Positions 15,152 through 22,567 of a stretch of 61,419 nt of DNA are shown here, piece by piece. The position numbers were made by a program, and so were the translations under genes. The stretch spans positions 1 to 61,419 of the forward strand of contig NZ_JACSRD010000075.1 in NCBI RefSeq assembly GCF_014879935.1, in the 5' to 3' direction. Position 1 is the first letter of the stretch; each line of letters starts with the position of its first letter. Source of the stretch: Prosthecobacter sp. GTDB taxonomy: Bacteria > Verrucomicrobiota > Verrucomicrobiia > Verrucomicrobiales > Verrucomicrobiaceae. The notes under the pieces are model-generated. The model was not told the DNA's origin. It worked only from the letters and a program-made list of their open reading frames with translations, and made no database searches.

Positions 15152-15948
15152 GGTTTCTTTTTGGGGTTTTGGACAAAGCTGAGGTCAGCGGTGGTTTTGC
15201 CGAAATTGAAAACGATGCCCCATTCTAGGTTGAGCCAGCGCAGGTGAGTTTGGAGCGTGGCGCGGTCGGTGGCGTTGATGCCGTCGGTGAGCGCTGTAAC
15301 GAGGACTGCGCAGGTATCGTCAATCACGAGGCTGGGCATCGTGATGTGCGGGTGATGGAGCACCGTGGCCGTTGGATTGAGATGCACTTTGATGCCTGCC
15401 GATTGGATCGCGGCGCTCACAAGCCCCTTCCAAGTCGTTTGCCGGTAACCAAGGCCAATCTCATCAAGACACTCGCTCACGGCGCGAATGATGTGGGTGG
15501 CCAGCGATGGATTGGAGACAAAAGCAGGCAGTTTGACATCTGGAAGGCTCGCCGTGTGCGAACGATAAAGAAAGCGATCCCAGATCAGGCTTTGCTTGCC
15601 AAAATCGACCAGCAGGCTCGTGCGCAGCCGCCAGAACTTGCAATAGCACACCACCTGAACCCAATGCTCCGGAGCAAAAGGACCACGCAGACACTTCAAC
15701 TCGGGAATGAAGTGATTCTCGATAACAAAGTCCGGCTCAAAGGTATCCGCAACGATTCCGCGATAAACCAAGTCACGCCTCGGCTTGGAAAGGTGAGAGA
15801 TGCCAGCCGCCGTGAGTGCCGTGACAAGCTCCTGATGATAGATTTCTTCATCAAGCCCAGGCCCCACGGCTGAATGCACCTTCATCGCCTGCCCGATAAA
15901 GGCGCGCGTGATGGGATCATCAGCAGATTGGGATTTGGGTTTCACCAT
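15115..15948 (-). CDS. GxxExxY-type protein with two domain copies
   Basis: 277 residues. The N-terminal half holds the GxxExxY motif in VGPGLDEEIYHQEL, then FEPDFVIENHFIPELKCL, the layout of the small PD-(D/E)XK-like GxxExxY family. The second half (from about residue 150) reads as a degenerate second copy: SECLDEIGLGYRQTTWKGLV, with the G and E positions changed, then a matching C-terminal part (LNLEWGIVFNFGKTT). The last residues PADSGRPTDYL and the stop come from a palindromic element. GxxExxY proteins are of uncertain function and are often found near mobile elements. It sits between a DUF1592 gene and its DUF1552 partner, where it looks like an insertion. Confidence 0.75.
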   Translation of the reverse strand: MVKPKSQSADDPITRAFIGQAMKVHSAVGPGLDEEIYHQELVTALTAAGISHLSKPRRDLVYRGIVADTFEPDFVIENHFIPELKCLRGPFAPEHWVQVVCYCKFWRLRTSLLVDFGKQSLIWDRFLYRSHTASLPDVKLPAFVSNPSLATHIIRAVSECLDEIGLGYRQTTWKGLVSAAIQSAGIKVHLNPTATVLHHPHITMPSLVIDDTCAVLVTALTDGINATDRATLQTHLRWLNLEWGIVFNFGKTTADLSFVQNPKKKPPADSGRPTDYL

Positions 15949-15975
15949 TGGCAGTTTGTTGGATCAGAAGGGATG

Positions 15976-16061
15976 TCCCACAGATTCAGGGAGGCCCACA
16001 GATTGTTTTTTGAGTTTAAATCCATTCTGAAAAATCTGTGGGCCTCCCTGAATCTGTGGGA
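15976..16061. repeat. Palindromic element, CCCACAGATT family (copy 4, intergenic)
   Basis: Perfect 29-nt inverted arms at 15976-16004 and 16033-16061 around a 28-nt spacer. It lies between the stop of the DUF1592 gene and the start of the GxxExxY gene. This is the cleanest copy of the family and shows the arm plan of two CCCACAGATT boxes flanking CAGGGAGG. Confidence 0.93.
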
Positions 16062-16074
16062 GACCTCATGTTTG

Positions 16075-18531
16075 TCATCGCTTCCTTAACAGCTCCGACA
16101 TCGCCACGGCACGCACGATGTCCTTGATGCGGTAGCCGCTCTTCTTGGCTTCGGTTTGGATGGCGTTGAGGTCGTCTTGGTCGTCGAAGGCGACGGCGCG
16201 GCGGAGGGCGTAGGTGGTGAGGTGCTCGATGAAGGCGCGGGCGAGTTTGTCGCGGTCTTCGAGGAGGCGTTGTTTGAATTCGGTGGCGTCTTTGAAGGCG
16301 CGCCCGTCGGGCATTTGGCCGGCGGGATTGATCAAGGGGTCTTCGCCGACACCAGCGGCGATTTTTTCGCGGGTGCGCCACTGGCCGATGGCGTCGTAGT
16401 TGTCCCAGGCTAGGCCGAGCGGGTCGATCTTCGCGTGGCAGGCGGCGCAGTTGGCATCCTCGCGATGAGCTTCGATCTTTTGGCGCAGCGTTGCCTTGGG
16501 GCTTTGCGGCGTTGGGGGCTCGATGGCGGGCACATTCGCAGGCGGCGGAGGCGGTGGTTTGCCGAGCACGACCTCGCTCAGCCACACGCCGCGATGCACG
16601 GGACGATGACGCGTGCCGTCGGAGGTGAGACCGAGCACGGCACCCATCGTGAGCAGACCGCCGCGGCGATCTTCGGGCTTGAGCGACACACGCTGAAACC
16701 CGCCCGACTTCGGCTCGGGCAGGCCGTAGAAGTCGCAGAGCCGCGCATTGGCGATGGTCCAGTTGGAATCGACGAAGGCATTGATGGGCAGGTTTTGAGC
16801 GAAGGTCTCGCGGAAGAACTCCACGGGCTCGTTGCGCATGCTTTCCTCCAGCCAGTCGTCATAGACGGGGTAGAGCTTTTTGTCCGGCGGGAACATGCCC
16901 ACGCGATGCAGTTGCAGCCACTGACGCGAGAAATCATCGATGAAGCGGCTCGCTTTGCCATCGGCGAGCATTCGATCGACTTCCTTCTTCAAAACATCGC
17001 CTTTCAGCGTGCCGGCTTTCGCGGCGGTGAAGAGCGCGTCATCCGGCATCGAGCTCCACAGGAAATACGACAACCGGGTGGCGAGTTCGGCGTCGTTGAG
17101 TTGCTCGCGAGCCACGGGATCGCCCTCGACGATGTAAATAAAGTGCCGCGAGGTCAGCACGCCTTGCAAGGCCACGCGATACGCATCCGCGAGCTTCTCG
17201 CCCGCATCGCGCTCCTCGCGATACGCCTTCAAATACTCCTCCAGTTCCTCCATTTTCACCGCACGACGCCACGCACGCTCGGCGAAGCGCTGCAAATGCG
17301 CCGCGACGACTTCCGGCGATGCGTCATCCGGCGGCACGACATCCTTGCGACGCGATTTTTCCGCCTCGGAAACCAGCGGGCCTTCCCACTCGATCCAATC
17401 GAGCAGCACGGTGGAGAAAAGACCGTTCCCCTTGTCGTCGAACATCTGCGGCGCGTTCGGGTTTAGGAGCATCGTCTCGCTGCTGTGCGTGAAAATGTAG
17501 CCGCCGCGGCTCGCGAGCGCATTGCGGAAGGCCGCGCCAGCCCGGCGATCGACCACATCGGTGGCCACGACGCAGAAATCGAGCTGCGTGGGCATTTCGA
17601 GGAAGACCTCAAATTCATACACCTGCGGCTTGTCCTCCGGCGCGGTGATGTCGAACTCCACGATCCCATCGACGGTCTCCTCGCCCGTGCGTTTGCCGAT
17701 GCTCAGATGCGCCGTCTGGCCGCCCGGCGGACGAATGCCGCTGGCCTGGATGCGCAGTTTGTAGAGCCCGCTGTGCTCCGGGCCTGTCTTGCCAAACCAG
17801 TTCGGCGAAAGCGCATCCTGCGTGCGCCCCGGGAACATCAGATAACGCAGCGGCCGCTTGATGCCGAAACGATCCAGAGCCGCCTGCTGGTCCTTCCCGC
17901 CGCCGTAGCGCAGATCCGCCGCCGTTTTGCGCACCTTGCGTGCCTCGCTCGTCGCCGTCGGAAAGGCCCGGTCCAGCACTAGCTCCGCCGCACGATAATA
18001 ACGATCCACATGCGAAGGCGAGAGCGACAGCTCCGACCCGATGCGCTCAAAGCCATGCCAACGCGTGTCCTCATTCAGCTCGCCCGGTTTCGCGGGATCA
18101 TAGCGCACGCCGAGCAGGTCATAGACTGTGTTTTGATACTCCTTCCGGCTCAGCCGGTAATGGGCCACTGCCGGTCGTGCCGCCATGCGGGCCGCCTTGC
18201 CCTCTTTGATGCGTGCATCGAGTCCCGTCACAAACGCCGCGATCTCCTCCTGTGTCGGTTTCTTCTCCTTCTTCGGCGGCATCTCGCCCGAGTTCACCTG
18301 CTCGATCACCTCCGCCCAATGATGCGTGTCCGCGCCCAGTTTGAAGTCACGAGACAACTCATCGATGCGCAGATCCCCCTTCTCCTTCTCCGGCCCATGG
18401 CAGCGGATGCAATGCGTCTCCAAAAACGCCTCAAACGGCTCTGCGGCGGGAATCGCGCTGATGAAAGCAACACCGGTGGCGAGAAACAGCGCGGCGCTGA
18501 AGAAAGATTGGGAACGAGAACAGACAGTCAT
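16075..18531 (-). CDS. Secreted c-type cytochrome protein, DUF1592 family (DUF1587/1595/1592/1588/1585)
   Basis: 818 residues with an N-terminal signal segment. A haem motif CIRCH (41-45) starts the PSCyt-type cytochrome domain, with [12 protein letters not shown] typical of its end. DUF1587 follows ([19 protein letters not shown]), then a carbohydrate-binding-like middle region, DUF1595, DUF1592 ([18 protein letters not shown]), DUF1588 ([19 protein letters not shown]) and DUF1585 at the end. A second haem-type motif CAACH lies before [19 protein letters not shown]. Function is unknown; genes of this kind pair with DUF1552. It starts a long minus-strand series running to 4518. Confidence 0.93.
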   Translation of the reverse strand: MTVCSRSQSFFSAALFLATGVAFISAIPAAEPFEAFLETHCIRCHGPEKEKGDLRIDELSRDFKLGADTHHWAEVIEQVNSGEMPPKKEKKPTQEEIAAFVTGLDARIKEGKAARMAARPAVAHYRLSRKEYQNTVYDLLGVRYDPAKPGELNEDTRWHGFERIGSELSLSPSHVDRYYRAAELVLDRAFPTATSEARKVRKTAADLRYGGGKDQQAALDRFGIKRPLRYLMFPGRTQDALSPNWFGKTGPEHSGLYKLRIQASGIRPPGGQTAHLSIGKRTGEETVDGIVEFDITAPEDKPQVYEFEVFLEMPTQLDFCVVATDVVDRRAGAAFRNALASRGGYIFTHSSETMLLNPNAPQMFDDKGNGLFSTVLLDWIEWEGPLVSEAEKSRRKDVVPPDDASPEVVAAHLQRFAERAWRRAVKMEELEEYLKAYREERDAGEKLADAYRVALQGVLTSRHFIYIVEGDPVAREQLNDAELATRLSYFLWSSMPDDALFTAAKAGTLKGDVLKKEVDRMLADGKASRFIDDFSRQWLQLHRVGMFPPDKKLYPVYDDWLEESMRNEPVEFFRETFAQNLPINAFVDSNWTIANARLCDFYGLPEPKSGGFQRVSLKPEDRRGGLLTMGAVLGLTSDGTRHRPVHRGVWLSEVVLGKPPPPPPANVPAIEPPTPQSPKATLRQKIEAHREDANCAACHAKIDPLGLAWDNYDAIGQWRTREKIAAGVGEDPLINPAGQMPDGRAFKDATEFKQRLLEDRDKLARAFIEHLTTYALRRAVAFDDQDDLNAIQTEAKKSGYRIKDIVRAVAMSELLRKR

Positions 18532-18631
18532 GATTTGGGGGAAAAGAGATACGCCCCTGCGCAGCCTTCCTTAGCGGTGTCCCACGCCGAATGCATGAGG
18601 GCGTAGGATGCGAGGGACGTGACACGAAAGC

Positions 18632-20092
18632 CTATGCCGCCTTCCAGCCGCCGACGAAGTATTCCTTCTCCATGTCGGCGTAGAAGGCTTCGATCTGCTC
18701 GCGGGAGTCGCTGACGCGGATTTCGCGCTGGAGCGGCTCTTTGCGCCCGGGGCTGAAGTCGGTGAGGTGGAGGACGTAGGCGGGGAATTCGCCGCGCAGA
18801 GCGGTTTCCTTGTTTGTCTTCCACAGCATGAGTTTGCGGACCATCTTTTTGCCTTTGAGCTCTTTCACGCGCACTTCGCGCTTGAGCACTTCGCTGGTTG
18901 GTAGGGCCAGATCAGCGGCGGTGGCGTCGAGTTGTGGGATTTCGACAAGTTCAGCAAGCTGGTCGATGCGGCAGTCGTGTGCGTTGGGCGTTTTGTCTTC
19001 ACGACGACGCACAAACTGCGGGCTGATGGGGCTGCACAGCGGCAAGCGGCGTGTGACACGCCAGGTGGCGGCGGCGGAGTCCCAGTTCAGCACCATGCGG
19101 TCGATGCTGGCACCGCGAGTGGTCTGGGTGATGAAGTCGAGGCAGGAAATCTCGACGACCCACTCGGGTTTGACCATTTCGTAGGCCACGCGGTCGCTGT
19201 TCACCTCGGCGTATTCGCTGTGCGTGACGATGTCGCGCAGATCGCTCAAAAAGGCGCGGCGCTCGTCTTCGGAGAAGCCGCCGCCGACGCGGCCGAGCAC
19301 CTGCCAGCTTCCATCGGCGCGGGCAATGCCGAGCAGCATGTCGTGAAGCATGCCGGCGCGGTCGTCGGTGCCTTCGGCGAAGCCGATCACGGCGCAGTCG
19401 ATGGTGTGGCGCGGCTTCACTTTGAACCAGCCACCCTCATCGCTTCGTGCGACGACACCTTCGCCGCCTTCGGCATCGACCCACTTCTCAAAAGCCTCCA
19501 GCACGCCCTTCGCGCCGCTGGTGGCGATGGTTTCGACTGGTGCGACGCGTTCTCCGGCTTGGAAGAGCTCCTGGATCTTCTTCCACGTCGTGGCGAAGGC
19601 TCCGCCGATTTCCTCGCCATTGAGTTCGATCAAATCGAAGACCGCGAAGGCCAGTTGGGCGACCTCGGCGGCATTGGCGGGCTTGCGGGCAATGCGGGAG
19701 ACATCGTGCACACGGGCGCGTTTGCCATCGCCGTGCCGCACGTGCAGTTCACCGGCGACGATGGCGTTTTTGATGCCTGCTTTTTTTAATAAGGCGGCGG
19801 CTTCATCGAGCAGCGGCAATCCCACGCGCACGGTGCCGCCGGGATTGACGAGCAGGGCATCGCTGCCGTCAAAGACGAGCACGTTGAACTCACCGTCGAT
19901 CTTCTTGCTGACGAGGAAATCGCCCGCGGGGATCTTGTCCTTCGCGCCTTTGGAATCGAGCGCGATCATGCGGTTGCCGAGGCCGCGGCGGTAGGCCTGC
20001 ACACGAGGAAGCAGCAGCGTGTCGGTGAGCGCCACGCCCGGAGCGGTGGCGTAGGTGCCGAGTTTGATTTCGAGGCGCGATTTGTCGATCAT
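18632..20092 (-). CDS. ATP-dependent DNA ligase-like nucleotidyltransferase with extra C-terminal domain
   Basis: 486 residues from ATG 20092. The adenylation core is visible: KIDG at 64-67 (the lysine that takes AMP), AGELHV with Glu115, FAVFDL at 149-154, EGVVAR at 211-216 and KVKP at 224-227. An OB-fold-like part follows with LGRVGGGF (266-273) and KPEWVVEI (308-315), as in ATP-dependent ligase C-terminal domains. The last 110 or so residues (KREVRVKELKGKKMVRKLM onward) are not part of a standard ligase. No LigD polymerase or nuclease and no Ku is nearby, so it is not an obvious NHEJ ligase. The start overlaps the stop of the upstream gene (ATGA), so the two proteins are probably made together. 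DNA against RNA substrate is open. Confidence 0.82.
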   Translation of the reverse strand: MIDKSRLEIKLGTYATAPGVALTDTLLLPRVQAYRRGLGNRMIALDSKGAKDKIPAGDFLVSKKIDGEFNVLVFDGSDALLVNPGGTVRVGLPLLDEAAALLKKAGIKNAIVAGELHVRHGDGKRARVHDVSRIARKPANAAEVAQLAFAVFDLIELNGEEIGGAFATTWKKIQELFQAGERVAPVETIATSGAKGVLEAFEKWVDAEGGEGVVARSDEGGWFKVKPRHTIDCAVIGFAEGTDDRAGMLHDMLLGIARADGSWQVLGRVGGGFSEDERRAFLSDLRDIVTHSEYAEVNSDRVAYEMVKPEWVVEISCLDFITQTTRGASIDRMVLNWDSAAATWRVTRRLPLCSPISPQFVRRREDKTPNAHDCRIDQLAELVEIPQLDATAADLALPTSEVLKREVRVKELKGKKMVRKLMLWKTNKETALRGEFPAYVLHLTDFSPGRKEPLQREIRVSDSREQIEAFYADMEKEYFVGGWKAA

Positions 20093-20796
20093 GGCGTGTT
20101 CGCAGGCTTTTTGAGTTCTTGATTCGAGAGATGGAGGATGAGCGCGTATTTCGCGCCATCGACGCGACCTTCGAGGAAGCCGCGGTAGGCGAGACCGCCG
20201 CGGCGGAAGGTGAGCGGCTCGCTGCCTTTGGCTCCGGCGCCGAGGAGCAGGAGGCTTTCGCTGGCGGCGAGCTCCTTGGCCATGCTGTGGAGGAAGTCGT
20301 AGGTGAGGCCGTTGACGTGCTGAATCTGCATTTTGCCGCTGAAAACGAAGCGCTTCATCGCATCGGCCTTCTTCATGAGCTTGCCGGTCCATTTCAGCGG
20401 GATCTCGGTGGCGACGTTTTGCTCGCTGACCTTCTGCGGGCGGCGCTCCTTCTCATTGCCCTCGGGATCGTGCACGATCTCCCAGTGCGAGATGTGATGC
20501 ACGATGTTCTGCTCGGGATTCACATAGACGCGGGAGGTTTCGCTCAAAAAGCGGCCGAACTGCTCCACATCGACCTCAGGATCGCCGCTGATGAGCAAAT
20601 CGGAGAGAGCATCCAATCCACCAGCCTTCGCGGCGAGCGTGGACTCGTCCTGCTGGATGGTGGCGCGGAGAATTTTGCGATTTTCGGCCTGAGTACCGTC
20701 CACATCGATCCAGCGATAGCCTGGCGGGCTGCTGACGCTTTGCGTGGAAACGACGGCGTCGCGACCGCGGTTGTCGGTGAGGTTGATTTGAGGCAT
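20089..20796 (-). CDS. Unknown protein translationally coupled to the ligase-like gene
   Basis: 235 residues, no recognised domain and no signal peptide. The stop overlaps the ligase start by 4 nt (ATGA). The C-terminal part FRRGGLAYRGFLEGRVDG (about 196-214) resembles a segment of the third gene of the set (20971-21597; SYRGGLTADTAFLMQGHDG), in both cases followed by a hydrophobic strand. So the two unknowns may share a small domain. The middle part is rich in charged residues (WEIVHDPEGNEKERRPQ). Cytoplasmic. Likely an accessory factor of the ligase, inferred only from coupling. Confidence 0.75.
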   Translation of the reverse strand: MPQINLTDNRGRDAVVSTQSVSSPPGYRWIDVDGTQAENRKILRATIQQDESTLAAKAGGLDALSDLLISGDPEVDVEQFGRFLSETSRVYVNPEQNIVHHISHWEIVHDPEGNEKERRPQKVSEQNVATEIPLKWTGKLMKKADAMKRFVFSGKMQIQHVNGLTYDFLHSMAKELAASESLLLLGAGAKGSEPLTFRRGGLAYRGFLEGRVDGAKYALILHLSNQELKKPANTP

Positions 20797-20836
20797 CGGG
20801 ATAGAAAAGAGGGCTGAAGTGTTAGCGGGAGCGGGA

Positions 20837-20961
20837 AATGACGAATGAGTAAGCCCGAATGACGAAATAAGGCCGAATCACGAATGCCGAAGGCTTCGCG
20901 TGGCGGCTTGTCATTGGGAATTCGTCATTCATTCGTCATTCGGATTTACTCATTCGTCATT
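20837..20961. repeat. Long inverted repeat of the ATGACGAATG family
   Basis: Arms of 30 nt at 20837-20866 and 20932-20961 are inverted with two central mismatches, around a 65-nt middle that itself contains GCCGAAGGC and further ATTCGTCATT words. It fills the gap between the third and second genes of the ligase set. Related words recur at about 22468-22490 and 45671-45686. Confidence 0.85.
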
Positions 20962-20970
20962 TTTAAGCAG

Positions 20971-21597
20971 CTACATCATGCCGAAGTCGATCTCTTCAGC
21001 TTCAGCTTCTTCTTCAGCTCCAGCCTCGTCCGTGATCGTGGCTTGTTGCTCGAAGCTGATGAGTTGGATGTTGGTTTTTTTGCCGACGAGGAGCCAGGTG
21101 CTGCCGTCGTGGCCTTGCATGAGGAAGGCGGTGTCGGCGGTGAGACCACCGCGGTAGCTGAAGGGGAAGGTGTAGATCTTTCCAGCGGCGAGTTCGCTCA
21201 GGAGCGCGGGAGGAAAGGCCGCGCCATCGCCTTCGGGCGTGAGGAGGTAGGACATGCGGATGTTGTGATCGAGCACGTCCTCGGCGCTGGCGGTTTGCGT
21301 GAGGTCGACGGGCGCTTTGAAGGTGGAGATGACCGGCTCGATGGGCTGGCCTTCGAGGTTCACGGCCTTGAGATCGCCTTTGTCACGCCAGAGGCCGTTC
21401 GGCGAGAGATAGGCGAGCGCGACACCGCCGGAAGGCATGAGCGTGCGCCCATCCGAGGCAAGCGTGGCTAGGCGGCAGGGCCGCTGCTGCTCATCGAGCA
21501 CCTCGGAGTCGATGTAGCCGTAAAGTTTCGAGCGGTCGATCTTGTCGAGGCCGCAAGCGACGGAGGTGCCTTGGAATTGAAGCTGAAGCGCGGGCAT
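20971..21597 (-). CDS. Unknown protein, first gene of the ligase set, with acidic tail
   Basis: 208 residues from ATG 21597 (MPALQLQFQGTSVACGLDK); a longer in-frame start at 21636 is possible. No known domain. It contains SYRGGLTADTAFLMQGHDG (about 148-165), similar to a motif near the C-terminus of the 235-residue protein downstream, and ends in an acidic stretch (AEEEAEAEEIDFG). The first part (CGLDKIDRSKLYGYIDSEVLD) is reminiscent of a small beta-rich domain. Same strand and order as the ligase genes, but a 174-bp gap with a palindromic element intervenes, so cotranscription is inferred. Confidence 0.7.
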   Translation of the reverse strand: MPALQLQFQGTSVACGLDKIDRSKLYGYIDSEVLDEQQRPCRLATLASDGRTLMPSGGVALAYLSPNGLWRDKGDLKAVNLEGQPIEPVISTFKAPVDLTQTASAEDVLDHNIRMSYLLTPEGDGAAFPPALLSELAAGKIYTFPFSYRGGLTADTAFLMQGHDGSTWLLVGKKTNIQLISFEQQATITDEAGAEEEAEAEEIDFGMM

Positions 21598-21670
21598 GGT
21601 GGCGCGGATTCTGGGCAGAAAGCCGCGCGCTGGCAAGAATGACGCAGGATCATTTTCTCAATGAGAGCCT

Positions 21671-22429
21671 TTGGCCGCGGCCTTTGACAGACGGGATGAA
21701 CCGAAGCATGTTTCGCTCATTGAACACCCACTCTCCAACATCCAGCCAGACCAGCCGCCCAGTTCTCCGGAGCGGTTCCTCGGTTCGACAGAGCTTCTCC
21801 GAAGCGCGGCGCAGAGCCTTGCGCACGCAGGGGAAGGTGACGTTTCAAATGGTGCAGGCGAATCAGTTGACGATGAAATCCGTGCCTTGAGGCACTTCAT
21901 CACAAAGGCCGCTTTGTGGATGCCTGATGAAGAAGTGAGGTCTTTGCTCTCTGAACGTCCGATGAGGGGAGGAAAAGAGCATCGGGTGGCTTATCTGCCA
22001 GATCACGATCTTGTGCTGAAAGTGGCCGATGCACGCAAGCTCGCCACCGAGTCGGTTTTCGACTACCTGAGCGATTTGGTGCTCTCCAATCACTACTTCG
22101 ACGATGACATTCGTCTTGTAGGCGGCTGTGAGGAAGACGGACGCATTCTGATCATCACCACTCAGCCTTACATCAACGGCATTCATCCAGACTGGCCGGA
22201 ACTTCGCGCCGGACTGGCCCTGCATCATCTCCGCGATCCCGCTCCGAGATCACTCGGAGGCAATTTTATCTTCGATGATGAGGTGCTCGGCGAGGTGGAT
22301 GTGTTCGATCTGCATCCCAACAACGTGATTCAAGATGCGACCGGGTGGCTGAACCCCATCGACGCCCACTTTTACTTTCACGACCGCCAGTCGCGACTCG
22401 TTGCAATGAACAAGCTGGGATTGATTTGA
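21671..22429 (+). CDS. Protein with a kinase-fold domain of the polyvalent-protein type
   Basis: Up to 252 residues. The start is uncertain: 21671 is TTG and there is no good in-frame ATG before residue 83. The C-terminal 150 residues resemble the serine/threonine/tyrosine kinase domain found in polyvalent proteins of mobile elements: EHRVAYLPDHDLVLKVAD (nucleotide-binding strand with Lys), VFDYLSDLVLSNHYFDDDI, LIITTQPYINGIHPDWPEL (hinge region) and VDVFDLHPNNVI followed by LNPID (catalytic-loop-like). Here the kinase-like protein stands alone rather than in a giant polyvalent protein. Start is divergent from the ligase set with 73 bp between. Activity is not established, and the family call is from motif pattern only. 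Confidence 0.5.
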   Translation: MAAAFDRRDEPKHVSLIEHPLSNIQPDQPPSSPERFLGSTELLRSAAQSLAHAGEGDVSNGAGESVDDEIRALRHFITKAALWMPDEEVRSLLSERPMRGGKEHRVAYLPDHDLVLKVADARKLATESVFDYLSDLVLSNHYFDDDIRLVGGCEEDGRILIITTQPYINGIHPDWPELRAGLALHHLRDPAPRSLGGNFIFDDEVLGEVDVFDLHPNNVIQDATGWLNPIDAHFYFHDRQSRLVAMNKLGLI

Positions 22430-22464
22430 GGCTGCACGCTGGCTGGAATGCCGAATTCGCCCTT

Positions 22465-22525
22465 CGACATTCATTCGTCATTCGCCATTGATGCGCTTCG
22501 CTTCTCTCCGGGCTGCCTGCGGCAG
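22465..22525. repeat. Repeat-rich gap before addB (ATTCGTCATT words and a CTGCC hairpin)
   Basis: The 138-bp gap 22430-22567 contains CATTCATTCGTCATTCGCC (22468-22486), related to the inverted repeat at 20837-20961. It also contains the short palindrome CTGCCTGCGGCAG (22513-22525) between CTTCGCTTCTCTCC and CTCGCTACGCTCGG. In-frame starts upstream of addB in this gap are rejected because they would translate this repeat. Confidence 0.6.
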
Positions 22526-22567
22526 TCTGTCTCGCTACGCTCGGCTCAAAATTCATCATTCCTCTTC

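Noticed and set aside
12208..16061. Several similar palindromic repeats that might suggest a CRISPR array
   Set aside because: Spacing is irregular (hundreds of bases to kilobases), copies lie in and between genes, there are no spacers of constant length and no cas genes.
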